The notes beneath the pieces are model-generated. The model made no database searches. It was given only the letters and a program-made list of their open reading frames with translations, and was not told the origin of the DNA. From Cristatella mucedo (taxonomy: Eukaryota; Bryozoa; Phylactolaemata; Cristatellidae), in NCBI GenBank assembly GCA_009760855.2, contig WPIO01000129.1:722001-786000 (forward strand): a DNA stretch of 64,000 bases. The letters are read 5' to 3'. A program made the translations under genes and the position numbers. Below are positions 10,028 to 21,010 of this stretch, piece after piece; the first letter of the stretch is position 1, and every line of letters begins with the position of its first letter.

Positions 10028-11333
10028 TTATAAAAAACTAGACTTAGCCTTTGCTAGGATCGATTGGTACAACCTACAGTAGTCTTCATATGCCTGTCGA
10101 TGGACAGTTAGTCCGGATCTTTTGTATGCTTTTTCGAGCTTTCGTTTAGTAGACTTGGCTAGTTTAATGTCTGCGGTAAACCATAGGCCGTTTGGGCGGG
10201 GGCGCACAGTGCGCTTTTTCAGAGGGGAAAACTCGTCTAGCGTGTCAGCTAGTGTCGTGTTGAAGCTATCTACCAATGATGACAGATCGGAGGGAGGATT
10301 GAGCAGCAGAGGTGAAGCAGATATTCTCGCACAGACAGCATCGATGTCAAGGGTCTTGAGGTTTCGCGATTCACAGGTTATTTTAGAGGAGAATGTGGGC
10401 ACACACTGTAGATTGAATGAGATCTGCATGTGGTCAGATAAGCATGATTTGGTAATAATTATTGATGACAAAGTGCAGTTATATGAGAAGATCTGGTCGA
10501 GTGTGTGACCCTTGATGTGGGTAGGGCCATGCACATGAGCCACAAGAAAGAATGAGTCAGTCAATGCACGAAATTCGGTGCTGAAAGCGTCAGATAAGTT
10601 ATCAAAGTGAACGTTGAAATCACCCATTACGAGGAAGGATCGATTTCTTGCACACAGAATCGAAATGAGATTGGAGAAATCTGAGGTAAAGGAGGATTTG
10701 GTACCTGGTGGGCGATAGACTACTGCCACTATCGGTAGCTTGTTTTCGGGCAAGACCAAGACAATTGATTCAAAAGACTGCTTCGAGGGTATCGCAAATG
10801 GCTTGAAGTTGAATTTCGAGCGCACGACAATAGCAACTCCGCCTCCAGTTTTGATTGATCTAGGGGTGTGAAAGAACGAGAAACCAGATGGAGTTGCGTC
10901 TTTAATTGTCGGACAGTTTATCGATTCCAGCCAAGTTTCAGTTAGGGCGAGCAGGTCGATACCATTTTCAGAAATAAGGTCGCTTATTACTAGAGGTTTA
11001 TTGCACATTGAGCGAGGATTCCAAAGGCAAGCGTTAAGTCTGGCCGATGGGGTTACAACAGGCTTGATGACCACTAAGTTTGAGGAATTTACAGTGACGC
11101 ATGTGGGGGAGCGTGCTGAGCGGTTCGAGACAATGCTAGGAATACCGAACGAGCTGGTACTCAGCTTGCAGGTTCCGCCCAACGAGCGGCGTCTGAGCTG
11201 GCGGTTCCGGCCACCACGGCGGCTACGGGGTGCTTTTCTTTTGTTAATGCATAGTTCATGAATCTTAGCAACAACATTAATATCTAGGAATGCATTTGAT
11301 ATGCGATGACGAAGCGATAACAGCTGCTGACGA
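10028..11333 (-). pseudogene. LINE AP-type endonuclease (ORF2 N-terminal part), copy 1
   Basis: The minus-strand frame is open from the element's 5' edge (about 11333) to a TAA at 10028. Endonuclease motifs occur in order: LNACLWNPRSM (N-terminal strand with catalytic Asn), LLALTETWLES (catalytic Glu), VAVVYRPPG, FLVMGDFNVHF (Asp/Asn), TLDQIFS and CLSDHMQISF (catalytic Asp-His pair). The Arg-rich stretch upstream (RSRRGGRNRQLRRRS) fits the N-terminus of L2-type ORF2. The 5' part uses the continuous open frame rather than an ATG. The stop falls inside a T/A homopolymer run and is in frame with the RT, so a small in-frame insertion could have created it. Confidence 0.85.
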
Positions 11334-11487
11334 TTTAATACGATTCTTCATGCTGTGGAGACCCCCAACTTTAAAATTATTGTGTGCCTAATGCGAAAAT
11401 GCGTGTTTTCCGATGGTCTTCGGCGACCCCTGTGAAAGGGCCATTTGACCCCCAAATGGGTCGCGACCCACAGGTTGAGAACCACTG
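11334..11487. mobile_element. Right end of the SPIN-like hAT MITE
   Basis: Contains GGAGACCCCCAACTTTAAAA, TTTTCCGATGGTCTTCGGCG, ACCCCTGTGAAAGGGCC and the end GGTTGAGAACCACTG, the inverted partner of the left end at 7932. The 8 bp after it (TTCTAGAG) resemble the hAT target preference and match 5 of 8 positions before the left end (CTATTGAG). Without the LINE the MITE would be about 190 bp. No transposase is encoded. Confidence 0.7.
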
Positions 11488-12140
11488 TTCTAGAGTGCTG
11501 CCCTGAATATCAACACAGCTCACGACATGACCAGGTGTATCCCTCCCGCGGATTTAAGTTTGAAGCAATGAGCTCTGCCAATTAAAGACCTTGGATGGCA
11601 TCTTATGCAATTTGATGACTATTTAATACCAAAAATGAATATCATTCACGATTGGGCTATGTTTAATTGCCGCCGTCAAAATTCGGGTGAGCTTACGAAA
11701 TAATTCATCCAGGCTAGGCATGATCAAGATTCGAATTGCCAAAACCGCACGATGAAATACGTGTTGTTCCGAGATCGCTTGGTTCTGGGCTTCTCCCACC
11801 TAAACTTTCAGCAAACTGCAACTAGTCCCTGGCATTAAGCTAACTGTGGCCCTACAGAATGCCTTCTGTTGGAGGCTTTTTTAAATGTCTCTATGATGCA
11901 CGACTTCTTGGGTGAGATCGTAGGTGTAGCCGTGTATAAGAATGATGTTTTAACATATGGATTCACGGTGCCCGAGCACGACGATAGATTTCGTCACGTC
12001 GTTTCCCCCATTTCAAAGTCAGTCGTAAAGCTGAATGAAGACAAGTTTATTTTCTGCCAGCCCACATTGACGTTCAAGGGGTATTTTATTTATTCTTGCG
12101 GCCTTCAATTATAGGAAGAAAAAATAAAAGCCACACTAAA
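11488..12140. other. Unassigned stretch with one unrecognised ORF
   Basis: The open frame at 11869-12114 (plus, 81 codons) reads as ordinary mixed-composition protein (VAVYKNDVLTYGFTVPEHDD), but no family is recognised, and no flanking splice or homologous copy supports it. Otherwise nothing is seen. Confidence 0.3.
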
Positions 12141-12149
12141 CTTCCTTGA

Positions 12150-12270
12150 TTCAATCTGTCGCTCACTTTTAGGTCCCTTCATTCTTTGGCTCCAGCCTGT
12201 TTCTAAGATCTACTCGCCCACCAGGCCAACATCGTACCACTCGCTTTTCGGAATCCAAAAATCCACGCAA
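12150..12270 (+). mobile_element. LINE fragment, RT C-terminus
   Basis: The plus-strand words CGCTCACTTTTAGGTCCCTT and CATTCTTTGGCTCCAGCCTG correspond to the SLTFRSLHSLAP region of the LINE RT. This is a short internal fragment without a tail. Confidence 0.7.
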
Positions 12271-12704
12271 AAGAGCTTTAACGGAACTACCCCAATCGCA
12301 ATTCTACTCGTCCAATTCCAAATCTTCAACCCGGCCAACAGGTATTCATGCGGAATAATGGCGAAAACCAGCTGGAGCACACATGCGACGGTGACAGCTC
12401 AAGCGTGTACACCTCGGTCGTTTGTCTTACAGACTGAAAATGGCTGCATACTTCGGCCAGGAAAGGAAGGCATCTTCAACCGATTGACACCGATCAACAA
12501 GTCACCAACAGCGTATCTCCTGGTACATTTCTACATCTACCGAACCCTAAAACTGCAGTTCAAGATCGGTCTCAGAGTATAACCAATGCGATACCCATCT
12601 CCCAAGATAGAATGGTAAAATGGTCTGGCAGGGTGGAAAGCTGGTCCAAAGGCTAGATCGTTGAAAATGAGACTGTTCCTTATTCGACCGAACGTGTGAT
12701 AATA
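12271..12704. other. Unassigned stretch
   Basis: No gene or repeat relationship is recognised. Short open frames (for example 12358-12582) lack domains. Confidence 0.4.
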
Positions 12705-12880
12705 GTAATAATAATAATGATAAGGCACTTGATAAAGCGCACACAGAGAACTTAATCTCTTTCTAGGCGCTTTACATTTGCTGCAAAGGGAAATGCAATT
12801 GAATGATAAGTGAAATCATGCTTGAAAAACCAACAAAATGAAGAATGTGGTTAGGGGTGACATGCACAGGGTTTGCTTAG
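12705..12880 (-). mobile_element. LINE 3' end, 5'-truncated
   Basis: An AATAATAATAATGATAAGG tail is followed by the reversed conserved tail (CACTTGATAAAGCGC, TAGGCGCTTTACATTTGCTG) and the start of the 3' UTR (GTTAGGGGTGACATGCACAG). It stops there, so it is truncated before the coding part. Confidence 0.8.
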
Positions 12881-13630
12881 TATTATGTGCTGTTTCATGC
12901 GCCCGAAAATTTTCAGGGACCATGGCAGCAATGTAAATCTCCAGCTTTTTGGCTGGCGCCTCGATGCAACTTCGTGTATCGGTTGGTAAATGGATTGAGC
13001 GACATTTTATCATACGCTCGATTGAACTCTAATGGATTGTTAATTTACAATTGCTAGTTACAAATCCCGTATGACCGACTCATTTAACTGGGGAATTCAT
13101 TGTGCTGTTAATGAACTTCGCCAAAACTATTCCGGGACAGGTGTGCGTGGCTAATTTATCCACTAAATTTACTTTGCATCAAAAGCGCTAGCGAGTATTT
13201 CTTAGTTCGCTCAGTAGTAGTTTTTGATTTCCTGCCTTTTATTTTTACGGTTTTTTGGATTGTCTGTGAAGTTTCCAGCTCCATAGTCTCAACAGTGCAG
13301 GCCTTTAAAGTCGGCATTCGCTTTGGCTAAAGCTGCCCTTTACGCTGCTATGTACACTAGAAATTCAAATTTTAGAGAAGGCGACCGAGTACATCTCTGC
13401 TAGAAATTGTCCTGCTCGTGGAGTGACTTTAAAGAGGCGAGTACGCAGCATTGTCACAAAATCTAGAGCATGTACGTAAAGCGAAAACACTGTGCCGCTA
13501 GCCGGTGAGAGCTGGGCTATCTGCCACTGAACCAAATGCAACCGAAGGCGTGGCTTTGCGATTTCTTATAAAGCGAGCATTCCGGGGCAGTTCTGTACTT
13601 GTTAAACTAAATGGTATTTTCGCGCTACCC
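12881..13630. other. Unassigned stretch
   Basis: Nothing recognisable: no domain-bearing ORF, RNA gene or similarity to other parts of the window was noticed. Confidence 0.4.
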
Positions 13631-13632
13631 TG

Positions 13633-15780
13633 TAATAATAATATGATTAATACATGGATTATTGCGCATTCATCTCTTTCTGCGCAATATACATTTGCTG
13701 TAAAAGAAGCGCGATCGAATGTTTTGCTGTATCATACTCAATAAACAACACGCGTAAAATGGTTAGAATCGACATGCACAAGGTCAGCATGCAAATGTGG
13801 TTAGTAGTAGCATGCACAGTGTCAGCACACATGAGCGTATGAAGGAAAAAACACGTGGTGCGGGTATTTTTAATTCGTCCATAGTGTGCATGTATTTATT
13901 TACACTATGCCTGCTGCTTGGAAATGTTACCACCAAATATTTGGTACTGCTTTATGTGCAGCATCTATAAAGTGCCTAGAGAGAGATTCAGTTCTCTGAG
14001 GATGCTATCATTATTATTATTACCCACTAAATGCTGTGATAAGCAGTTGTGTTTTTAGTTTCTTTTAAAGTTTGGTCAAGTCAGGGGAGGTAATCGCGAT
14101 ATTTAGAAGCGAGTTCCAGGCATTGGGAGCTCACGAACACGAGGCACGATCTCCATAGGATTTGAGGTTTGTACGAGGCATAGGTAAGCGATTAGATTTC
14201 AGAAATCGAGTAGAACGATGCTAAGCCTGGCGGGGAAGTTGATTCGATAGGTATGTTGGAGAAAAATAATGAAGGAACCTAAAAGAGTGAGTGACAAAAC
14301 TTTGAATTCGATGCATTGCTTGACTGGGAGCCGATGCAGGTTGGCGAGAAGCGGTGCGATGTTGCAACTAGGAAGCTCACGACAGACAAGCCTAGGTGCT
14401 GAGTTTTGCATCAGCTGTAAGTGCCTGATTGCACAGACCGGTAGACCAGCATGCAGTGAGTTACAGAAGTCAAGACGGAATGTCACAAATGCGTGGACCA
14501 ATTTAGATATGGTATCCCTATCTAAACAAACCCGAATTTTAGCAATGTAATGAAGCTGAAAGTATGCAGACTTGGCCATGGATCGGATGCGGTCGTGTAA
14601 TGAATGGTCACTTTGGAAAATGACACCTGGATTTCGTGTAGAATTAACGGGACAAATGCTGGCAGAGGCAATCATGACCGTTAGCCTTTCCAATTTTTGA
14701 ATCACACTTGGTTTGTCCATAACTAGTAAGTTAGTTTGTGTCACTATTATGATTGATGAAAGCTTGCTTCCATACATGTGCGGATGTCACTGATACATGC
14801 AGCAAGGGACTCGAGGTGTGGGAAGCTTCAAAGCAGCGGTACAACTGAGTGTCATCTGCATATAGGTGAAAGGCTTTATTTTGCATTGCAATCAAGGTAT
14901 AACTTGGGGTCATCTGCATATAACTGAAAGCCTAGCTTGTGTAAGACAATCTCATCGGCAAGAGGCAGAGTATCAACCTTGAAGAGAACATAACCAAGCG
15001 CAGAGCCCCATATTTCAGAGGTACCTCGGATTATCTTTGTCCATTCACATCAATACTCTACTAGAGATTCCAACTGAGATGGGACCTGAACCATTACAGT
15101 GCAGCGCTAGCGATGCTCACGTGAGATGAAAAGCGCTAAAGAATGACTTATTGATTGATAATATCAAGAGATTTCGAAATAACGAGCAACCAAGCAGAGC
15201 TACTCTACCCAAGTCTGTGTTCCTAAGTAGGTCGTTATGCACCCGAAGCACTGCCGACTCCGTCGAGTTAAAACCTGCAAAACCAGACTGAAACTTACTA
15301 GTAATGATTGAAGTTTCAATATATGAGTTCAGCTGGTCTGCCACGACTCGTTCAAGTGTCTTTGATAGGAATGATAGAAGGAAGTCTGGGCGGAAGTTGC
15401 TCAAGTTCTCTTAGTCTAGCATTGCTTTCTCCATTAGTGGCCTTACTATAGCCTTCTTGAAAGTTGCCGGGACTTGACCTGAGGCTAATGACATTTTCAA
15501 GATGCTATTTATGCATTTTAGTAGCAGAGATCTGTGCATCATAGAACCAGGACAATAGGGATTAGGTCCAGAACACTAGTCTTCATCGATTGGGCTATTA
15601 ACTTGGGGGCGAGGTCACTAGTGAACTCCTTGAATCTAGACTTTGAGCTGATACATGAATTCGGGGACAGGCTTCCCGGGGGATGCTGCTACCCTAAGGA
15701 TAGACTCCATGATTTTCCTTTCTTGTTGACGAAGAACCAAGAGAAGTGATCAGCTAGATCATCACTGGGTATGCATGGCC
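13633..15780 (-). mobile_element. Decayed LINE copy with a nested insertion
   Basis: Minus-strand copy running from the 3' tail (13633-13690) through the 3' UTR to the RT and linker (to about 15775, matching 9930 of copy 1). RT pieces are spread over three frames (14777-14199, 14919-14731, 15404-15117), with motifs such as FLSKTLERVVADQLNSYIE and HLYADDTQLY. Many stops and indels make it far older than copies 1 and 2. Around 13845-14024 the 3' UTR is broken by a plus-oriented element. LINE sequence resumes with CCCACTAAATGCTG. Confidence 0.85.
13845..14024 (+). mobile_element. Short element with LINE-type tail nested in a LINE
   Basis: About 180 bp ending in AAAGTGCCTAGAGAGAGATT, CAGTTCTCTGAGGATGC and a (ATT)n run, in the opposite orientation to the host LINE. 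The 5' part (13850-13965) does not match the LINE and no clear tRNA promoter was seen. It is either a SINE-like element or a recombined LINE end. Confidence 0.55.
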
Positions 15781-16895
15781 GCTTAGACAACAGGGGCGCG
15801 TTTAAAGCGAAATAGTACCAATTAATGCAGATTACCCAAACGAATTGTTCAGGCTAGATGCATTCTGGAAGCCTTCGCACTATACGTGCGGTACTTTGAA
15901 GTCAATTACCCCAAATGTTCTCTGGGTGCTCTCTACATAAAAGGTACCGAGCTGTATAGCCATGAGACAAGCAGAAATGGTAAGTGAAAAGCATTCACGG
16001 CTTCCACAAATTCACGTGGTACTGTACTCTCTCGTTAAATAAATGCGGTCTATCTAAAAAATATATGACACTGCTACTGGTGATAGGCATAAGGCCGGCA
16101 TGAAAATGCACAAATGAGGAATATATATTTGCAGTGGGGTAGAGTGATCTCGATGCAGCAACCAGCCTTTGTCGAACCACCAATTTCACACCCACTGGCT
16201 TCTTCGTGTGTTAATACTTACAGAGCCGCACTTCAAGCTGATGTCCCAGACACCGTTGAAGACCATTTGGCAATAGTTTTTAGCATTGTTACTTGTGGCT
16301 GTAACCATGCACCCACAACTAGCCTATCCGTGGTCATATTAATCTCGTGCATTTATGTTACTTGTACATCTATGCACGTACATGTACTTTTATTTATATA
16401 AAAGCAGAAAGTTGTGTTGCATGAGGTGTTGGCAAAGGTTTTGGTCATACGAGTGATTGCAAGCCCTAAAGGAATGTCACCGATGTTTATACAGAATCGT
16501 TTTAAGCACGACCAATCCTGGACGATCGAATGCACTAATATCGAATGCACTAGTTCGCATGATCGCAGACGTTCCAATGGCTGTTGTTCGTGGGTGAAGG
16601 CTTGCACGATCTTCTAGGAATTAGGACTAAAGAGTCACATTCTAGAAATAATCTAAAATCTACGTCGGCCTAGCTACGCTGCCCCAGCCTCGATGCTATC
16701 TTAGTGGCTCTAGCCAGGGGAACGACCATTTAATTATCTGCCCAAATTCGCTTTCGCCAGCAGCAGCTCTAGGCTCAACAATTCGACAATTTTAAGGGAA
16801 ACCCTAGATACTTGAAGGCGACAGTGGAACGCCGAGTAACAATGAGGCTCAAGCGCTCACGAACGTGGAAAGCGAAGCACTCAGCTCCAGCTCTT
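15781..16895. other. Unassigned stretch
   Basis: No gene recognised. Short open frames at 16114-16401 and 16353-16607 overlap on opposite strands and have no domain support. Confidence 0.4.
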
Positions 16896-17800
16896 ATTTT
16901 AACGTGGAATAAGACGCTTAAAGACGGTACTTAACTCGGCAGCCTGCTTAACTCGGCCTATCTTCTGTGACCGTCAAAACCACCAGATTGTGTGCACACT
17001 AATCTTTCTAGTCCATTCACTTCTATTCGAACTGTGCTGGCTCTTCATCGATCATCGGATTAAGTGACTGAGGGGTCGTCGATTGCCAACCCCCTTCAGT
17101 GGGGCAGCGACCGTCAGCAACAACGAAACGTTGTTTTAATTCCACTCGATGTTGCTCAGTCTGTGTTTCGAATAGACACCGTGAATTTTCGCTATTATTT
17201 TTTGTTAATTGCTCGTCTACCCACGCCTACATGGAAATCGATCTGATGCATTGCCTGGACTACGTAAAAATCATGAGGGTCTTTCCCCCATATAAAAGGT
17301 CTGCAGCTCTTGACCCCGAGATGAAAATCCTGGCTCAGCGGTGGAGCGGAACGAGTTCGAGTTCCAGCCAATCACTCTGAAGCCTCTTCAATCCCATGCC
17401 CTGTCAAACCTACCTGAAAAACTATTGGCCCGTTTAGTCTCATAGGCCCTTATATTTGCACCGTGCTCTCTTCCTGTCACTACGTTCAATGGGTCTCTGA
17501 CCAATTTCGAATCGTCCGGAGACCGGCATTCTCTTCCTATGCTATTTGTCATACCAAGTTCGCAGCATTCTTCAGCCATGGAACGGCGAGGTTCAAAGTG
17601 AACTGTAAACGCCCCCCCCCCCCACTCCGATCGTCACGCCTCGTCCACGCCAGTTCTCGTCCTTACAGGCTTAAAGGTGTGACAGTGGTGGATGCACTGA
17701 TCCCTCATCAGCTCAGGCGCTTCCTTTCCAGCCCGTGTGAAATACCGTGTGAAAGGAACATTGCTCTCTAGGAGTGCTGCATAAAAGCAGCATACCGTAA
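16895..17800 (+). repeat. Unclassified dispersed repeat, copy 1 (diverged)
   Basis: Pieces match the copies at 27.6-28.8 kb and 40.1-41.4 kb. GACGCTTAAAGACGG..CTCGGCAGC near 16910 matches the region at 27670. ACAGTGGTGGATGCACTGAT..CCCGTGTGAAATACC near 17680-17750 matches 40616-40685. A 12-base poly(C) lies at 17612-17623. A possible C-terminal FKVNCK phrase before the poly(C) recalls the FKxNLK end of LINE reverse transcriptases, so a LINE 3' region is one possibility. Confidence 0.5.
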
Positions 17801-18158
17801 GCTCTTCTAGAAACTGTGCGTCAGCGATGCTGTGTGCTTCGTGGCGCCGAGTTGGGGCGGCCCAGTTCTTCGCCGAGGGAGGCGACCGTGTCGTCGTTCA
17901 GCACGGTATCGCCCAGCCCGCGGGTGGGGAGAGGATGGAGCACTATCCGCGCTTGTGCAAAAAGTTTATTATTTTTCAAAATAAGATATTATATTAGGAT
18001 TCGTTCGGTATCAAAGTGCACACCTGCTCACTGCATTATCGAGATGGCCAGATCCGAACGCCAGTCAGGTGTCCCAGCCTACGGACTCTCAGTGACTTTC
18101 AGCAGTTGCACAATTCAGGACGACGGTTTCAAAGCTGTGTCCCGCCAAATCAGTCAAG

Positions 18159-18572
18159 TCATAGGCCCTTCGTGACAAAAAAGTCTCCCAGATTCATTAT
18201 CACCTCGCTAGCAGCTTCTTCGCTTCGATTTTCCTTGTGGACGCCAACTATCAGCAGTTCGTTTGTACGGCATACGGTGACGTAGTGACAAGCATCCTTG
18301 CTGAGAATGCCTCGCTTGCCATCGTTCAAAACGATCGTGTATTTTCTTTTGCAAAGTTTGAACTCTTTTCTGCCGCTGCCATCAAATAGGCGCAGTATAT
18401 CGTCAAACTCATCTAGAGCAATGGAGAACATTTCATCACTTCTCGTGAACAGTCGATGTTTGAGGCTGTAAATGCAGGCTTTGTTGATCAGCCCTGAGTC
18501 CATTATAATATTAATGTACTCCGTCCAGTCATGGATTTCTCCGATGCTGTCATGCAGCAGCAAGACGGGCAT
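18159..18572 (-). CDS. PFN: Profilin
   Basis: A complete 137-residue frame from ATG at 18572 to a stop at 18159. It resembles profilin, the small cytosolic protein that binds actin monomers, poly-proline ligands and phosphoinositides. Matching features in order are: DWTEYINIIMDSG (helix 1; Trp16 and Tyr19 take the place of the canonical poly-proline-binding Trp3 and Tyr6), KACIYSLKHRLFTRSDE (the usual second Trp is replaced by Phe), ILRLFDGS, KYTIVLNDGKRGIL, LLIVGVH and the C-terminal helix VIMNLGDFF. Length is normal apart from about 13 extra N-terminal residues. TTTACTTTTAG directly precedes the ATG and could be a splice acceptor, so an upstream non-coding or short coding exon is possible. 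No intron interrupts the frame, so a processed gene copy is an alternative, though no stop has been acquired. Confidence 0.8.
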   Translation of the reverse strand: MPVLLLHDSIGEIHDWTEYINIIMDSGLINKACIYSLKHRLFTRSDEMFSIALDEFDDILRLFDGSGRKEFKLCKRKYTIVLNDGKRGILSKDACHYVTVCRTNELLIVGVHKENRSEEAASEVIMNLGDFFVTKGL

Positions 18573-18589
18573 CTAAAAGTAAAGCGGTC

Positions 18590-19010
18590 GTAGAATGCAA
18601 CGAAGCGCTTACACGAAGCCCCCTGGTACTAATCGAAGATCTTTTTGGGGACTTAAACCGTAGCCGCCTTGCAAGCCGGGGAAAACAGCAATTAGTTTCT
18701 CGTTTAACGTCGAGCTGCCTTAACTGCATAGGCTACTATTCGTACATAACAAATATCCCCGTAAAAATGAGCTAAACTTGGCATTACATTTGCATACTTT
18801 TATTTTTATGTTAATACCGTTCAGCTTTGCACCATATTTTGTTATATGAGCAGAATTAAAATGCGAAGTACGGTACGACGAGCAAAAGGTACCATGACCA
18901 AATGGATGGTATAATCATTAGTAAGCACCTCTCGAAACAAGAAGTCCAAAAGCTAGTTTTTCCACAGAAGTCGGGAAACCAACACAACGAGCTTTAGTAC
19001 AGTAATTCAA
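18590..19010. other. Unassigned stretch upstream of profilin
   Basis: Would hold any profilin promoter or 5' exon, but no element is identifiable by eye. Confidence 0.3.
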
Positions 19011-19014
19011 TGTA

Positions 19015-19145
19015 ATGTATCTCCGTCTGTAACTCCACAAAGCAATGAAGACCGTGTGGGTGTTACGCAGGAGAGTTTTATATAGCGCACTCACAGCCTA
19101 AGCGGCTTTCGGTACGCATTAGGTAGCCAACAGACTTCGTCTCAC
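19015..19145 (-). repeat. 125-bp dispersed repeat, copy 1
   Basis: Shares GTAATGTATCT, GTAACTCCACAAAGC, TATAGCGCACTCACAGCCTA, GCTTTCGGTA and GTAGCCAACAGAC with 26108-26236 (same orientation). 62075-62190 is the same unit in the opposite orientation. The TGTAATGTA end suggests a simple (TTACA)-type tail, so on its own sense strand (minus here) the element would end in TACATTACATT. It is probably a SINE or the 3' end of a retroelement. Confidence 0.65.
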
Positions 19146-19464
19146 CAAACTGATAAGATAAAAAAAGGTTGGAGACGAACCTCTGTTAGAGGCTGGCATA
19201 TATGCAGCGTGCGAAAACAGTTGCCATATTGTAATTAACTGATAAAACCTTCTTAAGATTGTAGGAAATTCTTGATTAGTTAAGGCTGCAGTCAGACCTG
19301 ACTGCCAGTCGTCGCAGAAGACTTTTTAGAGCCATCCAATTAGTTTATTTCTCGCGTGCTTTTCGCTTCAGATAGTTAGATGAGACTTCAAACAAGTTCG
19401 TCGGTCAGTCGGATTCATTCTATGGTGTATGCAGGTCTAGATGCGGTAACATTTATAACTGGAG

Positions 19465-19935
19465 GGCGTTTTACGGCCCCGTCAGAGAACTTGATCTATG
19501 TGTTTCCACACGCTAAAGGGAAAGCTTGGCAATTGCTCAGCGATACCTTAGACAGTGTTATCATGCATAAGCATACAAAGAGCGAATCACATAGACCCAC
19601 TAAATGCTGTGAAAAATAAGTTCGTTTTAAGCTCCTTTTGAAATGTTGTCATGTAAGGGGAGGACGTAAGGCCCGTCATAAGTGAGTTCCAGGCTTTGGG
19701 ACCTTGCGACCTAACGTACAGACTCAAAAACATTTGAGGCTTGTACCAGGCATTGTTAAATTATTTGATTCCGAAAAGTGGACGGTACGACGCTTAACCT
19801 GATGGGGGAGTAGATATGATAGGTAGGCTGGAGCCAAAGAATGAGTAAAGGACCTAAAAGTGAGTGACAGAACGTCGAAGTCGATGCTTTGCTTGACTAG
19901 GAGCCAGTGCAGGTTGGCGAGAAGTGATGCTGGGT
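19465..19935 (-). mobile_element. LINE 3' fragment, degraded
   Basis: Weak tail (GTCAGAGAACTTGATCTATG), then 3' UTR words (GACCCACTAAATGCTGTG) and RT C-terminus equivalents up to GGAGCCAGTGCAGGTTGGCG. It ends before the next LINE tail at 20003. Confidence 0.7.
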
Positions 19936-20002
19936 CCTTCGAATTTTTTGAGTAGCAATTTTTTGAGCTTCTTTTTAAATATCGTCGGGTAAAGAGATTT
20001 GT

Positions 20003-21010
20003 AATAATAATAATAATAATAACAATGCACTTGATAAAGCGCCCTCGGAGAATTCAATCTCCCTCTAGGCGCTTTACATTTGCTGAAAAGGGAAATGCAA
20101 TTGAATGGTGAGTAATATCATGCTTAAAAGAAACAAACAAAATGAATAAAATAGTTAGGGGTGACATGCACAGGGTCAGCATGCAAATGTGGTTAGTGGC
20201 AGCATGCACAGTGTCAGCACGCATAAGCACATAGAGGACGAATCACAGGGACCCACTGCCCTAAATAGGTATGTTTTTTTGAGTTCTTTTTAAATTTGGT
20301 CAAGTCAGGGGATGTTCTGTAGCAAGTCGGGAGTGAGTTCCAGGATTTGGGAGGATACGAGCTAAATGCGCGGTCTCCAAAGGATTTGAGGTTTGTACGA
20401 GGTATTGGTAAACTGTTGGATTCCGAAAAGCATTTGGTACGATGCTTGGCCTGGTGGGGGAGTAGATCTGAGATCTGAGAGATAGGCTGGAGCCAAGGAA
20501 TGAAGGGACCTAAAAGTGAGCGACAAAACCTTGAAGTCAATCCGTTACTTGACTAGGAGCCAGTGCAGGTTGGTGAGAAGTGGTGTAACGTGGCAACTGC
20601 GACGCTCATGGCAGACAAGCCTAGCTGTGGAGTTTAGCACTAGCTGTAATCGACTGATTGCGCATTCCGGTAGGCCAGCTAGCAGTGAGTTACAGAAGTC
20701 AAGACGGGATGTCACAAATGTATTTACCAACTTAGACGTGGTACGCTTAGCTAAGCAAGCCCGAATTTTAGAAATTGTATATATCTGAAAGTAGGCAAAC
20801 TTGATTTTGGCTATTAATTCAGTTTTATCGTTTAAATTTGAGAAAGTTTGTTGCCATCTAAGCGCGAGTGTCAGCAAAGCAGGCAGCAAGTGATTTGAGA
20901 GCGCTCGGCGTGCAGGGGGTGCGTCAGAGTACAGGAACTGCAGTTTGCCGTCTGCATAACAATTACAGCCTATTTCGTGCCTGACAAGGTCACCCGCTTC
21001 ATTCAAGCGC
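20003..21010 (-). mobile_element. LINE 3' half with internal deletion
   Basis: Starts with AATAATAATAATAATAACAA and the conserved tail, then the full 3' UTR and RT C-terminus (frame 21030-20545 contains SRLDFCNSLLAGLPECAISR and AYFQIYTISKIRACL). Between about 20800 and 20830 sequence present in copy 1 is missing. The remainder to 21010 is strongly diverged. Confidence 0.8.

Larger units (their letters stand above)
7971..11333 (-). mobile_element. Nearly full-length L2/CR1-like LINE, copy 1
   Basis: On the minus strand the order is: ORF2 N-terminus at the 5' edge (open from about 11333), apurinic/apyrimidinic-type endonuclease, reverse transcriptase, a 3' UTR with the repeated words GCATGCACAGTGTCAGCATG and GGTTAGGGGTGACATGCACA, then the conserved tail (TGTAAAGCGCCTAGAGAG, GAGTTCTCTGAGGGCGCTTT) ending in ATTATTATTAT. 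No ORF1 is present, and the reading frame is already open at the insertion edge, so the copy is 5'-truncated in or before the start of ORF2. It sits inside a SPIN-like MITE. By eye it is very similar to copy 2 (30561-32585), implying fairly recent activity. Confidence 0.88.
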
